Source: Clostridioides difficile (GTDB taxonomy: Bacteria > Bacillota > Clostridia > Peptostreptococcales > Peptostreptococcaceae). Taken from it: DNA of 51,879 nucleotides. Location: assembly GCF_900243075.1 (NCBI RefSeq), contig NZ_OEZH01000040.1:1-51879 (forward strand). The letters run 5' to 3'. A program made the translations under genes and the position numbers. The stretch's first letter is position 1. Every line of letters starts with the position of its first letter. The notes below the pieces were generated by a model that made no database searches, was not told the origin of the DNA, and saw only the letters and a program-made list of their open reading frames with translations. Shown here piece by piece: positions 9,459 through 18,297 of the stretch.

Positions 9459-11027
9459 TTATTCTATTGTCCAGTCAGCTATGTTCCAGAATATACCTAC
9501 ACCATGATGACCTAAAACTGTATCAGGTGTTAATCCTTTGATATTTGGTTTCCCAACATATATTGCATCTATGTAAGCAATAAATGTATAAGGCATATCT
9601 TTAGTCATCTCTACTTGGAATTGTTTATATAACTCTAACTTTTCATCTTTATTTTCTGTTTCTCTTGCTTTTTGAAGTATTTTATCTATAGTAGAATTAG
9701 AGTAAGCACTATAATTTGCACCTTTATCTGTTCCAAACACTTTATATGTATGGTCATCTGGGTCAAATGGACTTCCCCAACCTATTAAATGAGCATCTTG
9801 ATTAGCCCAATCTGTTTCAGTTACAACAACAGCTTTAGCATCAACACCGATTTCTTTTAACTGTTGTGCACATATCTTCGCCATATCAACTCTAACTTGG
9901 TCACTCTCACCTGCTGTTATCTCAAAAGCTAACTTAGTGCCTTCTTTTTCATAGATTCCATCAGAACCTAATTTCCAACCTAACTTTTCAATTTCTTGTT
10001 TAGCTTTTTCTGGATTATATTCAAATTTTTCTATATCAGGATTGTTATATGGTCCCATTTGTAAAGGTGAATATGCTGGTACACCATGTCCTAATAATAC
10101 ACTATCAACTATTGCTTTTCTATCTATTGCATAACTTAAAGCATTTGGTAATCCTTTAGCTTTTTTATCTTTAAAGAATTTAGAATTAAAATTGTATAAT
10201 ATGCCTCTATAATCGGCTGTTTTCATTATATTTACTTTAAAATTCTTTTCATCTTTTTCAAAGTTAGACATATCTTTAGGAGTTACTTGAGCTAAGTCTA
10301 ATTCTCCTGATTTTAATTGCATTGCTTTAGCCTTATCATCTGGAACAATCTTAAAGACTACTTTATCTAAACCTGGTTCTTTTACAAAGTAATCACTATT
10401 TTTAACAAGCGTTATACTTTGACCTTTATCCCATTTTTCAAGTTTAAATGGTCCAGTACCTATTGGTTTTTGATTAAATTCATCAGTAGCTATATCCTTA
10501 CCTTCTAATACATGCTTTGGTAATACTCCTACTGTTAGATAATCAAGCATTGCTGTATTTGGAGCTTTTAAAGTAATTTTTATAGTAGTATCATTAACTA
10601 CATCAATTTTCGTTATATCTTCATAATTTGATGCTATCTCAGAGGCATTGTCTGGATTCATTATAGTTTCTATTGTAAACTTGACATCATTTGCTGTAAA
10701 TTTCTCTCCATCATGCCACTTAACATCATCTCTTAAATTAAAAGTATATGTATTTGTTGCCTCATCAAATTTCCAGTCCTTTGCTAGACAAGGAACTACT
10801 TTATTATTTTCATCATGAGCTGTTAATCCATTAAATATTAGTGAATTTATTTCTCCATGTTCATATAGTGCAGGATTTATACTTGTATAGTCATTACTTC
10901 CATAAACAAGCACCTTACCGTCTTTAGGTGTATCTGCTTTTTTATCTTTGTTTCCTCCACTAGAACAACCTGCCATTAGACTAAGTATCATTACTAAACT
11001 TAAAACTTTTAACTTCTTTAATTTCAT
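9459..11027 (-). CDS. oppA: Oligopeptide-binding lipoprotein OppA
   Basis: Extracellular solute-binding lipoprotein (family 5) that captures peptides and delivers them to OppBC. 522 residues. The N-terminal signal ends in a lipobox LMAGC with Cys21 as the lipidation site, followed by a Ser/Gly/Lys linker. The body has the family 5 features, including the IGTGPFKLEKWDKG stretch near residue 190 and a long C-terminal domain. The start has an AAGGGGGAG ribosome site. It is encoded between the permease genes and the ATPase genes. Confidence 0.93.
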   Translation of the reverse strand: MKLKKLKVLSLVMILSLMAGCSSGGNKDKKADTPKDGKVLVYGSNDYTSINPALYEHGEINSLIFNGLTAHDENNKVVPCLAKDWKFDEATNTYTFNLRDDVKWHDGEKFTANDVKFTIETIMNPDNASEIASNYEDITKIDVVNDTTIKITLKAPNTAMLDYLTVGVLPKHVLEGKDIATDEFNQKPIGTGPFKLEKWDKGQSITLVKNSDYFVKEPGLDKVVFKIVPDDKAKAMQLKSGELDLAQVTPKDMSNFEKDEKNFKVNIMKTADYRGILYNFNSKFFKDKKAKGLPNALSYAIDRKAIVDSVLLGHGVPAYSPLQMGPYNNPDIEKFEYNPEKAKQEIEKLGWKLGSDGIYEKEGTKLAFEITAGESDQVRVDMAKICAQQLKEIGVDAKAVVVTETDWANQDAHLIGWGSPFDPDDHTYKVFGTDKGANYSAYSNSTIDKILQKARETENKDEKLELYKQFQVEMTKDMPYTFIAYIDAIYVGKPNIKGLTPDTVLGHHGVGIFWNIADWTIE

Positions 11028-11139
11028 GATGCTCCCCCTTTTGCTTTTTATAAAATATTTTTCAAAGCTTTGACCCCATTTATTTAAATAGATATTTCAA
11101 ACACCTAAGTATTTGCTTATTTAATGCTTAAATACTGAT

Positions 11140-12051
11140 TTATAAATTACTAGATTTTTTATTGTTATTCTTTCTTATATAATTACCTATATTCGTTATA
11201 CACACCAATGTCGTAACCAAAAATATACCCGGAATCAGTATAATCCACCATCTATTTGAAAGTAATGCTTCCTCTGATAAAGATAACATGCTCCCCCAAG
11301 AAACAATTTCTATTGGCAGACCAATCCCTAAAAAGCTAAGTGTCGATTCAGTACCAATAGCTGCACCTATATTTGTTACAACCATGAACATTATTGATGC
11401 CACAAAATTTGGAAGTAAATGTTGCTTTAATATGTAGAAGAATCCTCCTCCCATACTCCTAGCCGCTAGTATATATTCGCTATTTCTTATTTGTCTAACT
11501 TCTGTTCTTACTATTTTAGATATATTCATCCAACTTGTTATTCCTATTACTATAGACATAGATATTGGATTTGAATTCCCAAGTATAGCCTGTACAAATA
11601 TTATAATCAATATTGAAGGTATACTAAGTATTATTTCTGTGAATCTCATCATTGCATCATCTACAAGTTCAGATGCAAAACCACTTATACTACCATAAAC
11701 TATTCCTATAACAGTTGATATTACAGTGGAAAACAATCCTATAAATAAAGATATTTTTCCTCCATACCATATCATAGAATATATATCTCTACCCATTGAG
11801 TCTGTTCCAAATAAAAAAGTTTTATTTGGAGCTAAATTAGAACTTGTTAAATTCATGTATGTTGGCTCATGTGTCATTATGAAAGATGAAAATACACTCC
11901 CAATAACTATAATTGATAAAATAAAAATTGATATATATGGTAATTCTCTAATTTTTTTAAATAAGGTTTTCTTTGTTTCTATATGTTCATCTTCTGCTAC
12001 TAAAATATAATTATCTCCTACAATTTCAAAATCACTATATTGCGGCTTCAT
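11140..12051 (-). CDS. oppC: Oligopeptide ABC transporter permease OppC
   Basis: Second membrane permease of the Opp importer, 303 residues from the chosen start. It has one N-terminal transmembrane helix followed by the extracytoplasmic NKTFLFGTDSMGRD segment, then about five more helices. The ABC-contact loop EYILAARSMGGG lies in the second half. I chose the ATG at 12051, which follows an AGAGGTGAT ribosome site, rather than the in-frame ATG 18 bases upstream. The gene overlaps the oppB end by 17 bases. Confidence 0.92.
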   Translation of the reverse strand: MKPQYSDFEIVGDNYILVAEDEHIETKKTLFKKIRELPYISIFILSIIVIGSVFSSFIMTHEPTYMNLTSSNLAPNKTFLFGTDSMGRDIYSMIWYGGKISLFIGLFSTVISTVIGIVYGSISGFASELVDDAMMRFTEIILSIPSILIIIFVQAILGNSNPISMSIVIGITSWMNISKIVRTEVRQIRNSEYILAARSMGGGFFYILKQHLLPNFVASIMFMVVTNIGAAIGTESTLSFLGIGLPIEIVSWGSMLSLSEEALLSNRWWIILIPGIFLVTTLVCITNIGNYIRKNNNKKSSNL

Positions 12052-13021
12052 TAGTATCACCTCTATCATATTTCATTCTAGGGTCTATTTTGTTGTTTAT
12101 AATTTGAGCTAACATATTCCCAAATACTACTAAAGCCCCTGTTATTAGACATAAAACTAATAACATATTATAATCATGATACTTTGCACTTTCAAAGCAA
12201 AGAGTTCCTAACCCAGGATAAGAAAAAACTTTTTCAACTACATAAGTTCCTCCCAATATATGAGGTATCGAAATAGCCATTATACTGATATATGATGGCA
12301 TTATATTTCTCAGGCAATGCTTAAAAACAATGGTTCTATTATTCAAACCTTTTGCTTTGCATAAAAGTACATAATCTTCTCTTATTTCCTCTAGCAATTT
12401 ATTTCTTATCATATATGTGTAATACCATAAATGGCTCAATACAAGTACTGTAAGAGGTAAGATTAAATGTGATACCCTACTTAATATACTAGACTCTTCT
12501 CCCATTGAATAAGCACCACTACTTGGAAGTATACTTAAGTTTATACTAAATATAAGTATAAGCACTAAAGCAACCCAAAACGATGGAATACAGTTGGTTA
12601 TTGTACCTAGTTTACATATGATTCTATCAATGAGCTTATCTTCATGTAATGTACAAAATATTCCTAACAATAAAGCTAGTACAAAGGTAAGTATATACCC
12701 TGAGCCTCCTAATATTATAGTATTTATATAGACATCATTTATAACAGAAGTAACATCTTGCTTATATTTGAATGAAATTCCAAATTCTCCTTTTGACGCA
12801 TTTGAAATCCATTTTATATATTGACTGTATATTGGTTCATCCAAACCAAGTTTTTTCATAGCATTTTCTTTTTCTTGAGTACTCATTCTTTCTACTCCAT
12901 CTCCATAGTAAGAAATTAATGGGTCTCCTGGAGCAAGTCTTGCCATGTAAAAAACAACAAAAGATAATAAAAACATTACTAAAATAAACTGCAACAACTT
13001 TTTCAGTATATCTTTTAACAA
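12035..13021 (-). CDS. oppB: Oligopeptide ABC transporter permease OppB
   Basis: First permease of the Opp importer, about 328 residues with six transmembrane helices. Typical features are the N-terminal FYMARLAPGDPL motif, the ABC-contact loop EDYVLLCKAKGL, and a C-terminal KIDPRMKY. The likely start is a TTG near 13021 behind an AAAGGGGG ribosome site. An in-frame ATG at 13060 exists, but it lies inside the leader hairpin and would add a non-conserved tail (MWFFLLQQRG). It is the first gene of the operon, about 120 bases after the promoter. Confidence 0.9.
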   Translation of the reverse strand: MLKDILKKLLQFILVMFLLSFVVFYMARLAPGDPLISYYGDGVERMSTQEKENAMKKLGLDEPIYSQYIKWISNASKGEFGISFKYKQDVTSVINDVYINTIILGGSGYILTFVLALLLGIFCTLHEDKLIDRIICKLGTITNCIPSFWVALVLILIFSINLSILPSSGAYSMGEESSILSRVSHLILPLTVLVLSHLWYYTYMIRNKLLEEIREDYVLLCKAKGLNNRTIVFKHCLRNIMPSYISIMAISIPHILGGTYVVEKVFSYPGLGTLCFESAKYHDYNMLLVLCLITGALVVFGNMLAQIINNKIDPRMKYDRGDTNEAAI

Positions 13022-13046
13022 ACCCCAATTCCCCCTTTGTTGCAAT

Positions 13047-13100
13047 AAAAAAAACCACATAAAAGCAAACGTAAAGTAACGTTAAAACCTTCGTGGTTCT
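13047..13100 (-). terminator. Terminator-like hairpin in the opp leader (candidate attenuator)
   Basis: On the minus strand AACCAC (13098-13093) pairs with GTGGTT (13058-13053), with an inner GAAGG/CTTTT arm. A run of eight T follows at 13054-13047, between the promoter and the oppB start. Inner sequence AACGTTACTTTACGTT can form a competing small hairpin. Confidence 0.5.
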
Positions 13101-13146
13101 ATTATCATTAAACAAAATTAAATTTTTAATATTTATCTATGAGTTA

Positions 13147-13175
13147 ATTTTAGCATCATTTATTCACTGTGTAAA
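13147..13175 (-). promoter_or_regulatory. Promoter of the opp operon
   Basis: On the minus strand TTTACA (13175-13170), a 17-base spacer and TAAAAT (13152-13147) form a good vegetative promoter. It predicts a leader of about 120 nucleotides ahead of oppB. Confidence 0.65.
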
Positions 13176-13285
13176 CAAACTTTTTAAAAATTGTTAAAAT
13201 TTCATCAAATTATTTTATTTATACCTAAAATAAAATTTTTATGTTCTATTCTCTATTATTTACTATGAAATTATTAAATTTTAGG

Positions 13286-13331
13286 TTGACTATATCAGAA
13301 AAGTATATTATATTAGTTTCTATGCAAACTA
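13286..13331 (+). promoter_or_regulatory. hsmRA promoter with candidate HsmR operator
   Basis: TTGACT (13286-13291), a 17-base spacer and TATATT (13309-13314) form a strong vegetative promoter. An inverted repeat, TAGTTT at 13314-13319 and AAACTA at 13326-13331, overlaps the transcription start. This is where a MarR-type autorepressor would bind; heme would relieve the block. The operator is an inference. Confidence 0.65.
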
Positions 13332-13348
13332 TTTAAGAGGTGATTTTA

Positions 13349-13783
13349 TTGAAAACTAATTATGACTGTTTTAGAATAGCTATGCTTTTAAAAGAGCTTT
13401 ATTCTAAAACCATGTACACGGTAGAGGAAAATTTTAAGGAGAATGGATTTACACATCAACAGATTATAGTTATAAAACTGATAGCTCATAATCAAGAACT
13501 TACAATATCACAACTATGTGATGAGATGTCTTTAGCTAAAGGTACGGTTTCAGGGATAATCAGCAGGTTAGAACAGATTGGATATATAGAAAAATTCAAG
13601 AAATCTGATGATAAAAGAAATACATACGTTAAGTTTACAACGACAGGACTTGAATTTGCCACAAATTTTAAAATTAAAATACAAGAAAGCTTTGATGATA
13701 TTTTTAAAAATTGTGATGAAAACGAATTGAGTGACTTAGTAAAAAATCTTAGAAATATATTAGCAAAAATAAAGGAGAGATAA
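13349..13783 (+). CDS. hsmR: MarR-family heme-sensing regulator HsmR
   Basis: A 144-residue MarR-type winged-helix dimer. The DNA-binding part runs LTISQLCDEMSLAKGTVSGIISRLEQIGYIEK, with the wing DDKRNTYVKFT after it. I start it at TTG 13349, which is 6 bases after AAGAGGTG; the upstream in-frame GTG at 13340 is part of the ribosome site itself. The next gene, 2 bases downstream, encodes an HsmA-family membrane protein. The pair matches the described C. difficile hsmRA system, in which HsmR senses heme and controls hsmA. The assignment rests on family and gene pairing. Confidence 0.8.
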   Translation: MKTNYDCFRIAMLLKELYSKTMYTVEENFKENGFTHQQIIVIKLIAHNQELTISQLCDEMSLAKGTVSGIISRLEQIGYIEKFKKSDDKRNTYVKFTTTGLEFATNFKIKIQESFDDIFKNCDENELSDLVKNLRNILAKIKER

Positions 13784-13785
13784 TT

Positions 13786-14184
13786 ATGAATTCTAAATTA
13801 ATACTTGCAATAGTATTTATAACATCAGCTTTAATTTTTTATACTATAGGTGTATTTGGAGAAAGAAAGGCTAAAATTTTAAAAAAGAAACACGTAATCA
13901 TATTTTGGCTTGGTTTGATATTTGATACTTTAGGAACATTTACAATGAGTAACATAGCTAACAGCCACACTTTTGAGGTAAAATCAGCTTTATCACAAAA
14001 CCTTCACAGCATTACAGGTCTTCTTGCAATTGTGCTTATGCTTTTTCATGCAAGTTGGGCTACTTTTGTCTTATACAAAGATGATGAAGAGAAGAAAAAA
14101 TTCTTCCATAAGTTTAGTATAGTTGTGTGGACTATATGGTTAATTCCATACTTTATAGGTATGTTTATTGGTATGGCTGGATAA
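13786..14184 (+). CDS. hsmA: HsmA-family membrane protein (heme-binding, oxidative stress)
   Basis: A 132-residue protein with four transmembrane segments (about 5-24, 38-57, 72-97 and 108-130). The third helix contains LMLFHASWATF, whose His is a plausible heme ligand. It starts 2 bases after hsmR, with a GGAGAGATAATT ribosome site inside the end of hsmR, so translation is coupled. In C. difficile, HsmA has been reported to bind host heme in the membrane and use it for protection against oxidants. The length is typical of the family. Confidence 0.8.
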   Translation: MNSKLILAIVFITSALIFYTIGVFGERKAKILKKKHVIIFWLGLIFDTLGTFTMSNIANSHTFEVKSALSQNLHSITGLLAIVLMLFHASWATFVLYKDDEEKKKFFHKFSIVVWTIWLIPYFIGMFIGMAG

Positions 14185-14204
14185 CAAAAGCTAGATAACA
14201 AAAT

Positions 14205-14277
14205 AAAAAGTGTGTAAGAATACTGCAATTAAATTTATATAAAACAAATTTATCTACAGCTTTCTTTCACACTTTTT
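14205..14277. terminator. Bidirectional terminator between hsmA and the nifU-like gene
   Basis: AAAAAGTGTGTAAGAA (14205-14220) pairs with TTCTTTCACACTTTTT (14262-14277), with one mismatch and a large loop. It lies between convergent genes and has A/T runs for both directions. Confidence 0.75.
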
Positions 14278-14324
14278 CATATCTATCTATAACATTTCAG
14301 CATATATTTAGTGCACTACCACCA

Positions 14325-14549
14325 TTAAACACCTAATACTTGAGTTACTCCTGGAACTTCACTCACCAAAACATTTTCAATAATAGCTTTGATTGTCATA
14401 GTCGCTCCTGGACACCCACTACATGCACCTTGTAGTCTAACTAAAACTACACCATTTTCATTTACATCTATAAGCTCTACATCTCCACCATCTCTTTGTA
14501 ATACTGGTTTTATCTTTTCTTCAAGCACTTTTTCAACTTTTTCTCTCAT
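14325..14549 (-). CDS. NifU C-terminal-domain Fe-S scaffold/carrier protein
   Basis: A 74-residue protein that consists only of the NifU C-terminal domain. The CSGC motif (Cys43 and Cys46) binds a labile [4Fe-4S] cluster for transfer to target proteins. QRDGGDVELIDV and ACSGCPGATMTIK are the family signatures. I start it at the ATG at 14549, behind a GGGGGG ribosome site. An in-frame ATG at 14612 would overlap the preceding gene and add a tail unlike the family. It follows the amidohydrolase gene by 34 bases and may be cotranscribed. Confidence 0.9.
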   Translation of the reverse strand: MREKVEKVLEEKIKPVLQRDGGDVELIDVNENGVVLVRLQGACSGCPGATMTIKAIIENVLVSEVPGVTQVLGV

Positions 14550-14583
14550 AGCTATTCCCCCCAGAAATATTTTATTACCAAGA

Positions 14584-15951
14584 TTATACCAATGGTTTAA
14601 ATTTTTGTCCATCTAATGATTTTTCAAATTCGATTTTTGCTTTATCAATAATTTCAGTATTCATAAGTACATCATAAGCACTACAAGCCAGTACTTTAGC
14701 TGAATTTATCATAGCAGAAAATCCTATACTTGAACCTGCTGATGAACATGACTGCCATGTATGACTTGCAATCCCAACAGGCCATGCTGCCATTGCAAAT
14801 TGAGCTACTGGTATAACATAACTTACATCTCCAACATCAGTAGAACCAGCTAGTCCTTTATCTTTGTCTCCATCAACTATCCCCTGGTGTATATAGCTTT
14901 CTACAATAGATTTATCATTTTGGAATGATGTTGCTACACCCAATCTTTCTTCTCTAGTAAGAGTATCACATAATTTTTTCGCAAATTCTTCTTCTTCAGG
15001 AGTTGTTTTAGGACAACCAACAAAAATCATATTACTGTAAACTAAATCAGTCAAACATTGATTTGGTATATAATCATATATTCCATCTGTAACCTTATAC
15101 TCCATTTCAGTCTCTGTCATCATTGCTGCTCCATGAGCTACTTTTATTAATCTATCAAGAACGTGTTCTGCATCCTTTGCTTTTTTACCTCTAATAAAAT
15201 ACCAGCTTTCAGCAAAACCAGGAACTACATTAGGTCTTCCCCCACCATTAGTTATAACATAGTGCATTCTTATAGAGTCAATCACATGTTCTCTTAAGTA
15301 ATTAGCTCCAACATTCATAATTTCAACAGCATCAAGTGCACTTCTACCATTATGAGGAGCTTGAGCTGCATGAGCTGTTATCCCTTTAAATTTAAATTTG
15401 ACAGATAAGTTTGCTAGACTTCCACCTCTCCAAGGTGCATTTATATCAAAAGGATGCCATGTAAATGCACAATCCACATCATCAAAACAGCCACTTACAC
15501 ACATAACTGTCTTTCCTCCACCTTCTTCTTCAGCAGGACAACCAAAATATTTTATTGTTCCATTAAATTTATTTTCTTCTATTAATTTTTTTATGGAAAC
15601 AACTGCTCCTACACCCGCTACGCCCAATAGGTTATGTCCACATCCATGTCCAGCTTCCCCTTCTACCAGTGGCTCTCTTTCTGCACTCACACATTGTGAT
15701 AGCTCTGGTAAAGCATCATATTCTCCAAGTATTCCAATCACAGGCTTACCTTCTCCAAAACTTGCTATAAATCCAGTAGGTAAATTTTCTACTTCTTCAA
15801 TTCTAAATCCTTTTGATTTTAGGTATTCTTTTTGGATGCTACTTGCATACTTTTCTTCAAAAGCTAATTCTGGATTTTCCCATATTTTCTTAGACAAATC
15901 TATTAGTTCTTCCCTTATTTCTTCAATGTTATTTATAATATACTCTTTCAT
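14584..15951 (-). CDS. M20-family amidohydrolase, AbgB-like (aminobenzoyl-glutamate hydrolase type)
   Basis: A 455-residue zinc-dependent peptidase/deacylase of the M20D type. Metal-site and active-site stretches are GHGCGHNLLG (about 107-116), CPAEEEGGGKTVM (catalytic and metal Glu) and FTWHPFD; the C-terminal domain has GSTDVGDVSYV. The dimerisation domain lies between. It is closest by eye to AbgB/aminobenzoyl-glutamate utilisation proteins, which cleave p-aminobenzoyl-glutamate or related N-acyl amino acids. The start at 15951 has a GGAGGG site. No AbgA or AbgT gene is adjacent, so the substrate is uncertain. Confidence 0.85.
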   Translation of the reverse strand: MKEYIINNIEEIREELIDLSKKIWENPELAFEEKYASSIQKEYLKSKGFRIEEVENLPTGFIASFGEGKPVIGILGEYDALPELSQCVSAEREPLVEGEAGHGCGHNLLGVAGVGAVVSIKKLIEENKFNGTIKYFGCPAEEEGGGKTVMCVSGCFDDVDCAFTWHPFDINAPWRGGSLANLSVKFKFKGITAHAAQAPHNGRSALDAVEIMNVGANYLREHVIDSIRMHYVITNGGGRPNVVPGFAESWYFIRGKKAKDAEHVLDRLIKVAHGAAMMTETEMEYKVTDGIYDYIPNQCLTDLVYSNMIFVGCPKTTPEEEEFAKKLCDTLTREERLGVATSFQNDKSIVESYIHQGIVDGDKDKGLAGSTDVGDVSYVIPVAQFAMAAWPVGIASHTWQSCSSAGSSIGFSAMINSAKVLACSAYDVLMNTEIIDKAKIEFEKSLDGQKFKPLV

Positions 15952-16034
15952 AATCGCCCTCCATATATATGTATTTTTGATATGCTTTATAGATTATATT
16001 ATATACTAACATTCTATTTATTCACAATTTTTTG

Positions 16035-17570
16035 TTAATTAATTTTATTCATATGTTCTTCTATGGAGTATATCTTATCTTCACTTTGCCTCTTCATAAA
16101 TTCAATATATTCCATCTTCCATAAAGTAGTTTCAGTTTTCTTAGTTAATAAAAGTTCTAATAAATTAATTTCTTTCATTCTAATATCCTCATAAAATACT
16201 ACACTCCCTAAAATTGCCAATTCCAATTCGCTTAATGATGCAAACAACATTAAATACTCTTTTCCAAATAAACATTCAGATTCTAGAATATCGATAAAGT
16301 CTTTTTTAGCATTGATATTTTCCTTTATTATTCTTATTTTTTCAATTATAGATGTACTATCTAATATTTCATTGAATATCTCTCTAAACGACTCATCATC
16401 CAATTTACTTTCATCATCAATAATATAATCTTCTAAATATTCATTTTTGTTTTTACTCACAGTTACCATGCTTTTAAGAGTGTTACTTTTTATTGAGCTT
16501 AGTACAGATTCAATAAATACCTTTTCATATTTTTTAATATATCTTATTACCACTTCATCTTCTATGCTTAATCTTTTTATCAATACTTCAATTACTTCCA
16601 TAAGTAGTAAGGTTATTTTTTCATTTATTCTAATTTCTCTATTAATTTCTTCAAAATCATTATAATCCAAGTTACTATCTGCTTCAGTGTCCAAGTTATC
16701 ATCTACTTCAATCAATTCAATCATATTACGTTCTTCATAACCCCTAACTTCATCTTCAGCAATATTATTGTATATATTTTTAAATTGTTTTTCTAAAAAC
16801 TCATACTCATATTCTGAAATTTCTAGATTAGTCACTTCATTTCCTAAAATGGTAGAAAAAATACAATTGTTTATAATAAGTTCAAATAAATTTACAAGTA
16901 TAACATCACAATCTATTTTATAAGTCATCCCATAATCATAAAATAATTTTTCTCTATCCTTCTTCTTAAATAAATTACAAAATCTATTTTCTATATCTAT
17001 ACTCTCAATATAATTTTTTACATAATAAATTCCTTGAACATCCATATCATCTAATGCCAATGGATAATCTATACTTACTGGAATATCCTGAGCTTCAAAT
17101 TTCATACTATAATTTTTAAAGAAACTTGATAACTCTATCAAAGTATCATTATATGCTATTGAATTAGTATCTAATTTTCTACTCATCATTAGTTCATAAA
17201 ATTTTTCTAACTTAATTAAATCATTCTCTAATATTTGTATACCTTTCAAGTACACATTTTTGACGTTTTTAGCAGTCAGTTCTATAACTCTCTTTTCTAT
17301 GCTTTCTAACTTATTTATGTATGCATCAATAGCATACCATATTGAAATCAACAACTTTTCAGCAATTTCTGTCTTTACTGATGTGCTTTGACCATTTGTA
17401 TATTTTTTAATAAAATCTACAAGTAGTAAAGATATTTCTTGTTGTATGCTATATACTTCTCTTTCATCTACCACTTTACAATCTAGACATTCCTTAAGTA
17501 AAGATATGGAATATTGTTTCTTTATTAAATTATTTTCATTTATATTAATATTACTTAGACTATTTAACAT
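16035..17570 (-). CDS. Uncharacterised protein, possibly DUF6179 family
   Basis: A 511-residue, highly charged, mostly helical protein rich in Ile, Glu, Asn and Lys. It has no signal peptide and no clear transmembrane segment. I do not recognise a catalytic motif. It starts 22 bases after the 144-residue gene upstream, with a TAGGAGAG ribosome site, so the two form a two-gene operon. A pairing of a roughly 500-residue DUF6179 protein with a small DUF6323 protein is known in Firmicutes and may be what this is, from memory only. An acidic segment lies around residues 275-305. Confidence 0.6.
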   Translation of the reverse strand: MLNSLSNININENNLIKKQYSISLLKECLDCKVVDEREVYSIQQEISLLLVDFIKKYTNGQSTSVKTEIAEKLLISIWYAIDAYINKLESIEKRVIELTAKNVKNVYLKGIQILENDLIKLEKFYELMMSRKLDTNSIAYNDTLIELSSFFKNYSMKFEAQDIPVSIDYPLALDDMDVQGIYYVKNYIESIDIENRFCNLFKKKDREKLFYDYGMTYKIDCDVILVNLFELIINNCIFSTILGNEVTNLEISEYEYEFLEKQFKNIYNNIAEDEVRGYEERNMIELIEVDDNLDTEADSNLDYNDFEEINREIRINEKITLLLMEVIEVLIKRLSIEDEVVIRYIKKYEKVFIESVLSSIKSNTLKSMVTVSKNKNEYLEDYIIDDESKLDDESFREIFNEILDSTSIIEKIRIIKENINAKKDFIDILESECLFGKEYLMLFASLSELELAILGSVVFYEDIRMKEINLLELLLTKKTETTLWKMEYIEFMKRQSEDKIYSIEEHMNKIN

Positions 17571-17592
17571 ATCAAATCTCTCCTATCATATA

Positions 17593-18027
17593 TTAAACTT
17601 CTCCAAATTTAAATTTCTTTGCAAATTCATCTGCTTCTCCTCTTACATTGTCTATATTGCCTGCAAACTTTTCATAAAGTTCATCCAGTATTTCTATAAT
17701 CTCATCATCACATATATTATCATCAGTTTCATTTTTTAAATAATAAAAAATTTCTTGCATATCATTAATAGTCTCTAAATAATTGTCCACATTTGTGTAC
17801 TGTGATGTATATATATTTTCTATCAATTGTTTTGTAACTTTTATATCCAATTCTATTCTTCCATATCCCTTTAAAGTATCGTTTCTTGAAGTTATTATAT
17901 CTTTTACATCAGATTCAGAAAGAGCTAGACCATAAGCTCTAGATTCTATATTAGTCTCAAGTAATTCATTTCTTTCTATTTCCTTTAAATTCCGATTTAT
18001 AGAACTCAAAATAATAGGTGATATCAT
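17593..18027 (-). CDS. Small uncharacterised protein, possibly DUF6323 family
   Basis: A 144-residue, acidic, helical soluble protein. ESRAYGLALSESDVKDIITSR is the most structured-looking region and resembles the conserved part of small proteins encoded with DUF6179. There is a good AAAAGGAG site 7-8 bases before the ATG at 18027. It is the first gene of the pair with the 511-residue gene. No function can be read from the sequence. Confidence 0.6.
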   Translation of the reverse strand: MISPIILSSINRNLKEIERNELLETNIESRAYGLALSESDVKDIITSRNDTLKGYGRIELDIKVTKQLIENIYTSQYTNVDNYLETINDMQEIFYYLKNETDDNICDDEIIEILDELYEKFAGNIDNVRGEADEFAKKFKFGEV

Positions 18028-18105
18028 TTTTAAATTCTCCTTTTTTGTTTTTTCTATTGACTTTTTTTATTTTTATGCTATACTTAAATTAATATAATTT
18101 ATTTT

Positions 18106-18139
18106 AGCGACTACTTATAATAGTATTAGTAGTAGTCGT
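18106..18139. repeat. Inverted repeat upstream of the two-gene unknown operon
   Basis: CGACTACT (18108-18115) and AGTAGTCG (18131-18138) form an 8-base inverted repeat with a 15-base loop, followed by TTTTT on the plus strand. It lies between the 303-residue gene (ending at 18298) and the start at 18027. It could be an operator or a weak terminator. Confidence 0.4.
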
Positions 18140-18297
18140 TTTTGTCAACTCAAAATTACTGCTTCAATTAAACTTTTCAATTTTCTCAATAATTTTCTCA
18201 ATAAAAAAATACCATCATTTAGATATATAATTTTCTATAACAACTTTTCATTCAGTAGTTATTTATTAAAATCTAAACAATGATATATTTATTAATC

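Noticed and set aside
13022-13060. ATG at 13060 as the start of oppB
   Set aside because: It lies in the leader hairpin and has no ribosome site; the TTG near 13021 follows AAAGGGGG and gives the normal N-terminus.
15398-16009. 203-codon plus-strand frame opposite the AbgB-like gene
   Set aside because: The minus-strand frame has clear M20 motifs; this one has low-complexity Pro/Ser content and no start signal.
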